64,000 nt of DNA from UBA5195 sp034432755. GTDB taxonomy: Bacteria; Chloroflexota; Anaerolineae; Anaerolineales; Villigracilaceae. Under the pieces are notes generated by a model. That model did no database searches and was not told the origin of the DNA. It worked only from the letters and a program-made list of their open reading frames with translations. Shown here piece by piece: positions 60,900-64,000 of the stretch. Where the stretch lies: the NCBI GenBank assembly GCA_034432755.1, contig DAOUBQ010000050.1, positions 7,033-71,032 on the forward strand, in the 5' to 3' direction. Position numbers and translations under genes: made by a program. The first letter of the stretch is position 1. Every line of letters begins with the position of its first letter.

Positions 60900-60938
60900 A
60901 AAAGCGTAGGGCGAGATAGTATCTCGCCCTACGCTTTT
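60900..60938. repeat. Perfect 39-nt palindrome
   Basis: Nineteen bases (AAAAGCGTAGGGCGAGATA), one central G, and nineteen exact complementary bases. It sits 8 nt after the protease stop codon, and its core GTAGGGCGAGATA is a variant of the 24081 and 54014 palindromes. It could act as a terminator. Confidence 0.85.
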
Positions 60939-61011
60939 CTACATTTGGGTTGTGCGGAAGCGGGATTTGGTAGATAATTGGATGATAGCCGCATTCGATG
61001 AAAGGTCAGCC

Positions 61012-62499
61012 ATGCTTGTTCGAAATTTCCAACTCTTACATAACAACCTGCCTGTCCAGTTCGTCAAATCACCCAACGTTGATGTTTCACTGCAAGAGCG
61101 GCGGTTCGTGGTAATGCACTATACCGGCGGAGCAAGTTTCTCCGCGTCAGTGGCCTGGCTGGCCTCGAAGAGCAGCGGCGTTTCGGCGCACCTGGTTATC
61201 GGGCGGGGCGGCGAGGTGGCGCAGCTGGTTCCGTTCAACCTGCGCGCCTGGCACGCCGGGACGAGCGCATGGAAGGGCTACAGCGGCCTGAACAATTATT
61301 CCATCGGCATTGAGTTGGATAATGCCGGGATGATGAAGCGCAGCGGCAGCCAGTGGGTTTCGTCGTTTGGGCGGGTCTATCCCGATTCGGAGGTATTGGC
61401 CGCGCCGCACAAATCGGTCCCGCATGTGATTTATGGCTGGCACAAGTATACCGATATTCAACTCAAAACCGCCGCCGAGGTGGTGGCCGCGCTGGTGAAG
61501 GCTTACGGCATCGAGGAAATCATTGGGCATGACGATATTGCCGTTGGGCGCAAGTGGGACCCGGGTCCGGCTTTCCCGATGGAAACGTTCCGACAGGATG
61601 TGGCGGCGCTGGTGGGCGGGCAGGCGGGAGAGGAAGGGAATCAGGAGGAAGAAGGCGAGGTGGTCGTTGAGCCGCCGCGCGAGAAGCCACTGATGCGCTA
61701 CCGGGTGGAAAATCTCGACACGGGCTGGAAAACCGATTTTACCTGGAGCGCGCCCTTGAAACCGGCTACTCTGCTTCCGGTTCCGTATGTTTCGCAGTTG
61801 GGGCCGGGAGCCGAGGCACGCAAGAATGACTGCGGGGCGGCTTCGTCCATCATGCTGCTCAAGGCGTATTTTCCAAACTTTCAGATGACGCCGGATGAGT
61901 TCTACACGCGCTTTGCCATCCCTGGGGTAGACCCGTATCTGAGCGTGAACCAACTACGCAACGCAATGGGCAGCCTGGGCCTGCTGACCGATTTTCGGGC
62001 GACGCTGACCATGCACGATTTGCTCGGCTTTTTGGCGGCCAGCAAGCCCGTCATCGTATTGCTACGCTATAAAGTGTTCGAGGATGCGGGTTTGACCGAG
62101 AAGAAGTTTGAGGGGCCGCATTTTGCGGTGGTGGTAGGGCTGGATATCCGGTATATCTACATCCACGACCCGCTCTATACCAATCCACAAGATGGCGAGG
62201 CGCATCCTTACCCGCTGGAACTGTTTTGGCGGGCCTGGAAGGAGGTTGCTGCCGACCCAAAGGTGCGCAACCCGGAGCGCTCGGCCATCATCCCGACGGC
62301 GGGCATTGGCTTCAGGTTGAGCCGCCGTGTGAAGGTAAATGTTTCGGCGTTGAATGTGCGCGCCGCAAACGCGCTGACCGCGCCGATTGTGCGGGTGCTG
62401 AAGCAGGGCGAGGTGGTGGAGATTACGCGCGAAATGGGCGGCTGGGGCGAAATTGAGGGCCTGGGCTGGGTTGTGCTTTCGTACACGGTTGCGGCGTAG
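61012..62499 (+). CDS. N-acetylmuramoyl-L-alanine amidase - C39-like peptidase - SH3b cell-wall hydrolase
   Basis: 495 aa. Amidase_2 domain (about 10-210): VMHYTGG with the first zinc His, YSIGIELDN, and IIGHDDIAVGRKWDPG with the second His and the Asp. A C39-like papain-type domain (about 255-415) follows a Glu/Val-rich linker, with Cys in NDCGAASS, His in HFAVVVG and Asp in IHDPL. The C-terminal bacterial SH3 domain reads LNVRAANALTAPIVRVL, then WGEIEGLGWVVLSY. This looks like a modular endolysin or toxin-type enzyme cutting peptidoglycan. There is no signal peptide, so release may need lysis. AAAGGT precedes the ATG. A decayed relative follows. Confidence 0.85.
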   Translation: MLVRNFQLLHNNLPVQFVKSPNVDVSLQERRFVVMHYTGGASFSASVAWLASKSSGVSAHLVIGRGGEVAQLVPFNLRAWHAGTSAWKGYSGLNNYSIGIELDNAGMMKRSGSQWVSSFGRVYPDSEVLAAPHKSVPHVIYGWHKYTDIQLKTAAEVVAALVKAYGIEEIIGHDDIAVGRKWDPGPAFPMETFRQDVAALVGGQAGEEGNQEEEGEVVVEPPREKPLMRYRVENLDTGWKTDFTWSAPLKPATLLPVPYVSQLGPGAEARKNDCGAASSIMLLKAYFPNFQMTPDEFYTRFAIPGVDPYLSVNQLRNAMGSLGLLTDFRATLTMHDLLGFLAASKPVIVLLRYKVFEDAGLTEKKFEGPHFAVVVGLDIRYIYIHDPLYTNPQDGEAHPYPLELFWRAWKEVAADPKVRNPERSAIIPTAGIGFRLSRRVKVNVSALNVRAANALTAPIVRVLKQGEVVEITREMGGWGEIEGLGWVVLSYTVAA

Positions 62500-62626
62500 C
62501 GCGGAATTTTGCGTTTTTACCAATTGGGCTGTTAAAAAGGTTCTTTAGCCACCAGCCGCTTTGTTTTTTGGACGCGGATTTACACGGAAAACGCCGAATT
62601 TTTCTGGGACTGGTTCGAAAATCGCG

Positions 62627-63607
62627 ATGTTTGTCCGCGTTCCTCGGCAGCGCTTGTCTGCGTCCAACTTTGAAATGGTGCGGGAATTGGAATCTGCCGG
62701 GCTGAGGCCGCGCATCACTGAAGCCTGGCGTTCGGCGGCAGAGCAGGAGGCGGCATATAAGAGCGGAAAAAGCCAGGTTCTGTATGGCTTCCATAACGTG
62801 ACGATGGCTGACGGGGACAAGGTAGCCCTGGCAGTAGATATTGTGGATGACGATAATCCACAGACGACTGGCACGGCGTTCATGCTGCGGCTGGCGGCAG
62901 CAGCCGAGCGCAACCAACTTATCACGAGAATCCGCTGGGGGCTGACGGATGATAAGATTCGGACGCTGGACGCGGCGATTGCAGCGGGCAACTGGAACGC
63001 GCCCGTGCATGTGGGCTGGGACTCGCTGCATGTCGAAATCACCGGGCTGACGACGGCCGAGGCGCGGGCGGGCAAGCGTCCGCTGGGAGGGGCAGCACGC
63101 CGACTAACGGCGAGGCAGGCTCCGGGGAGTCTGATACGGGGGATGCCGAGGGTGGGAAACGACCGGTGCGCACGTACCAGGTGGAGGAGTTGGGAACAAA
63201 TCGCGTTGTCCAATATGAATTGGGGAATCCGCTGCGGCCTGTGGCGCTGCTGCCGGTTCCGTACGTTTCACAGCGGGGGCGAGGGGCCAAGACGCGCACC
63301 AACGATTGCGGCCCGGCCTGCGCGGCGATGTTGTTGCGGGCCTACCAGAAAACCGCGCTGACGCCGGATGAGTTCTACGAGCGCTTTGCCATTCAGGGCG
63401 ACCCAGGGACTTGGGTTCCAAGGCTTGCGGCGGGTGAAGGTGAATATCGGCATCTTGAACGTACGCGAGGGGCCGGGGCTGAGCAGTCGGATTGTGGGGA
63501 CGCTAAAACGAAATGAGATTGCCGAAATCCAGCGCGAGATGACCAGTTGGGGCGAGGTGGGGTTTAATCGCTGGGTGATGTTGAGTTATACGCTGCCGGC
63601 GGGGTAG
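62627..63607 (+). pseudogene. Decayed M15 peptidase - C39-like - SH3b hydrolase (frame broken twice)
   Basis: Three readable segments in frames 2, 1 and 2. The first (to about 63086) is an M15/VanY-type D-Ala-D-Ala or L-Ala-D-Glu peptidase: FHNVTMADGDKVALAVDIVDD and WDSLHVEITG supply the zinc His, Asp and His. The second (about 63090-63405) is the N-terminal part of a C39-like domain: LLPVPYVSQRG, NDCGPACAAMLL and LTPDEFYERFAI, closely similar to the preceding gene. The third is an SH3b domain (RRVKVNIGILNVREG). The first shift lies in a GGGAGGGG run, and at the second about 120 residues of the C39 core are missing. So this is a broken or fragmentary paralogue; a sequencing error could explain only the first shift. 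Confidence 0.75.
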
Positions 63608-63639
63608 GAAAGAAACCCTTTAACCACAACGGCCACGAT

Positions 63640-63790
63640 GGGTATGAAGAATGCTCGGCCCCCAGCGTGGTCGTTGGGCTGGATGGTGAGGCCGGAGCCC
63701 AAAGATAAATCTCCGGGCTGCGCGTACAAAGTCTGCTGAAGCGGACTAAACAGCTCCTTCGACGCTATTCAGAACAGACTCTTTTGGCAC
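63640..63790. repeat. Degenerate palindromic repeat modules
   Basis: CCGGAGCCCAAAGAT-AA-ATCTCCGGGCT and GTCTGCTGAAGCGGAC (63731-63746) are altered versions of modules in the 10443-10630 element. They lie directly before the integrase 3' end. Confidence 0.45.
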
Positions 63791-63809
63791 AGTTTGCGAA
63801 ATACGGAGT

Positions 63810-64000
63810 TCAATCGTCGAGCGGGCTTTTTATCGCCAAGCCGCCGCGCTGCAGGACGTGGGTGTAGATCATGGTGGTGCGCACGTCTTTGTGGCCCAAT
63901 AATTCTTGGACGGTGCGGACACCTGCCCAGAACCGCAGGTGCTGGGTGTCGTAGCCGTTTTGGAGGAGGTGGGTGGCGAAGGAGTGACGGAAGGTGTGGG
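63810..64000 (-). CDS. Tyrosine recombinase, integron-integrase-like C-terminus (5' end beyond window)
   Basis: The last 63 codons only; the N-terminus lies past the right edge. HTFRHSFATHLLQNGYD includes the catalytic HxxR, LLGHKDV the catalytic His, and TTMIYTHV the nucleophile Tyr. THVLQRGG...KSPLDD matches the ending of integron integrases (IntI) and related recombinases rather than XerC/D. Compared with IntI there are nine extra residues (TQHLRFWAG) between GYD and RTVQELLGH. Codon by codon the frame is intact to the TGA at 63810-63812. A mobile integron or integrase module may extend to the right. Confidence 0.85.
   Translation of the reverse strand, partial: HTFRHSFATHLLQNGYDTQHLRFWAGVRTVQELLGHKDVRTTMIYTHVLQRGGLAIKSPLDD

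Overview
The window is about 64 kb of gene-dense, GC-rich bacterial chromosome. It has short intergenic gaps, ATGA start/stop overlaps and ATG, GTG and TTG starts. Gene content (coenzyme F420 genes, a DUF4013 membrane protein, propeller-GGDEF and NACHT-HEAT proteins, a cyclase-ATPase-TPR regulator) and the abundant palindromic intergenic repeats suggest a member of the Chloroflexota, probably class Anaerolineae. That assignment is inference; there is no rRNA gene here to test it.

Layout. 1-2843 (-): a class III nucleotide cyclase/AAA ATPase/TPR regulator, cut by the left edge. 3087-8658 (+): dnaG-rpoD, a GH5 lipoprotein glycosidase and an EamA permease. 8766-15982 (-): pyruvate kinase, a CoA-transferase/alanine dehydrogenase pair, and an ornithine aminotransferase/ornithine carbamoyltransferase pair, which point to amino-acid (arginine/ornithine, alanine) use. 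16254-18844: CYTH phosphatase, glutamate racemase, a SUI1-like factor and a class I amidotransferase. 18896-26140 (-): an ABC-2 export operon, a HAD phosphatase, and a MacB-like ABC transporter whose two genes are separated by ten tandem 29-bp palindromic repeats. 26558-29820 (-): a copper operon csoR-copZ-copA with a consensus promoter and a G-tract operator. 29898-31010 (-): an unusual lipoyl/E3-binding/PglD-like acyltransferase fusion.

31104-39206 (+): DUF4013 protein, dipeptide epimerase, zinc-ribbon coiled-coil protein, a membrane-anchored NACHT-HEAT ATPase, an SsnA-like aminohydrolase, and the F420 genes npdG and cofE. 39316-41221 (-): phosphofructokinase and RNase Z. 41665-46898 (+): a TyrA-like dehydrogenase, GIY-YIG protein, and a glycosidase-like/MFS transporter pair. 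46993-50603 (-): sugar-binding lipoprotein, site-2 protease, tRNA-Sec (UCA) and a P-loop ATPase with an SOS-box-like palindrome. 50823-63607: a histidine kinase with a LacI-type sensor domain, galactokinase, a propeller-GGDEF cyclase, an M6-like metalloprotease, and an amidase-C39-SH3 cell-wall hydrolase followed by a decayed relative. 63810-64000 (-): the C-terminus of an integron-type tyrosine recombinase.

The most striking feature beyond the genes is the density of repeats. There is a GTAGCGC...GCGCTAC-type palindrome family (solitary, nested and tandemly expanded), MITE-like composite elements with inverted ends, and low-complexity ATTACTGG/GATTGG tracts. Those tracts occur both between genes and inside coding sequence, where they encode interdomain linkers.
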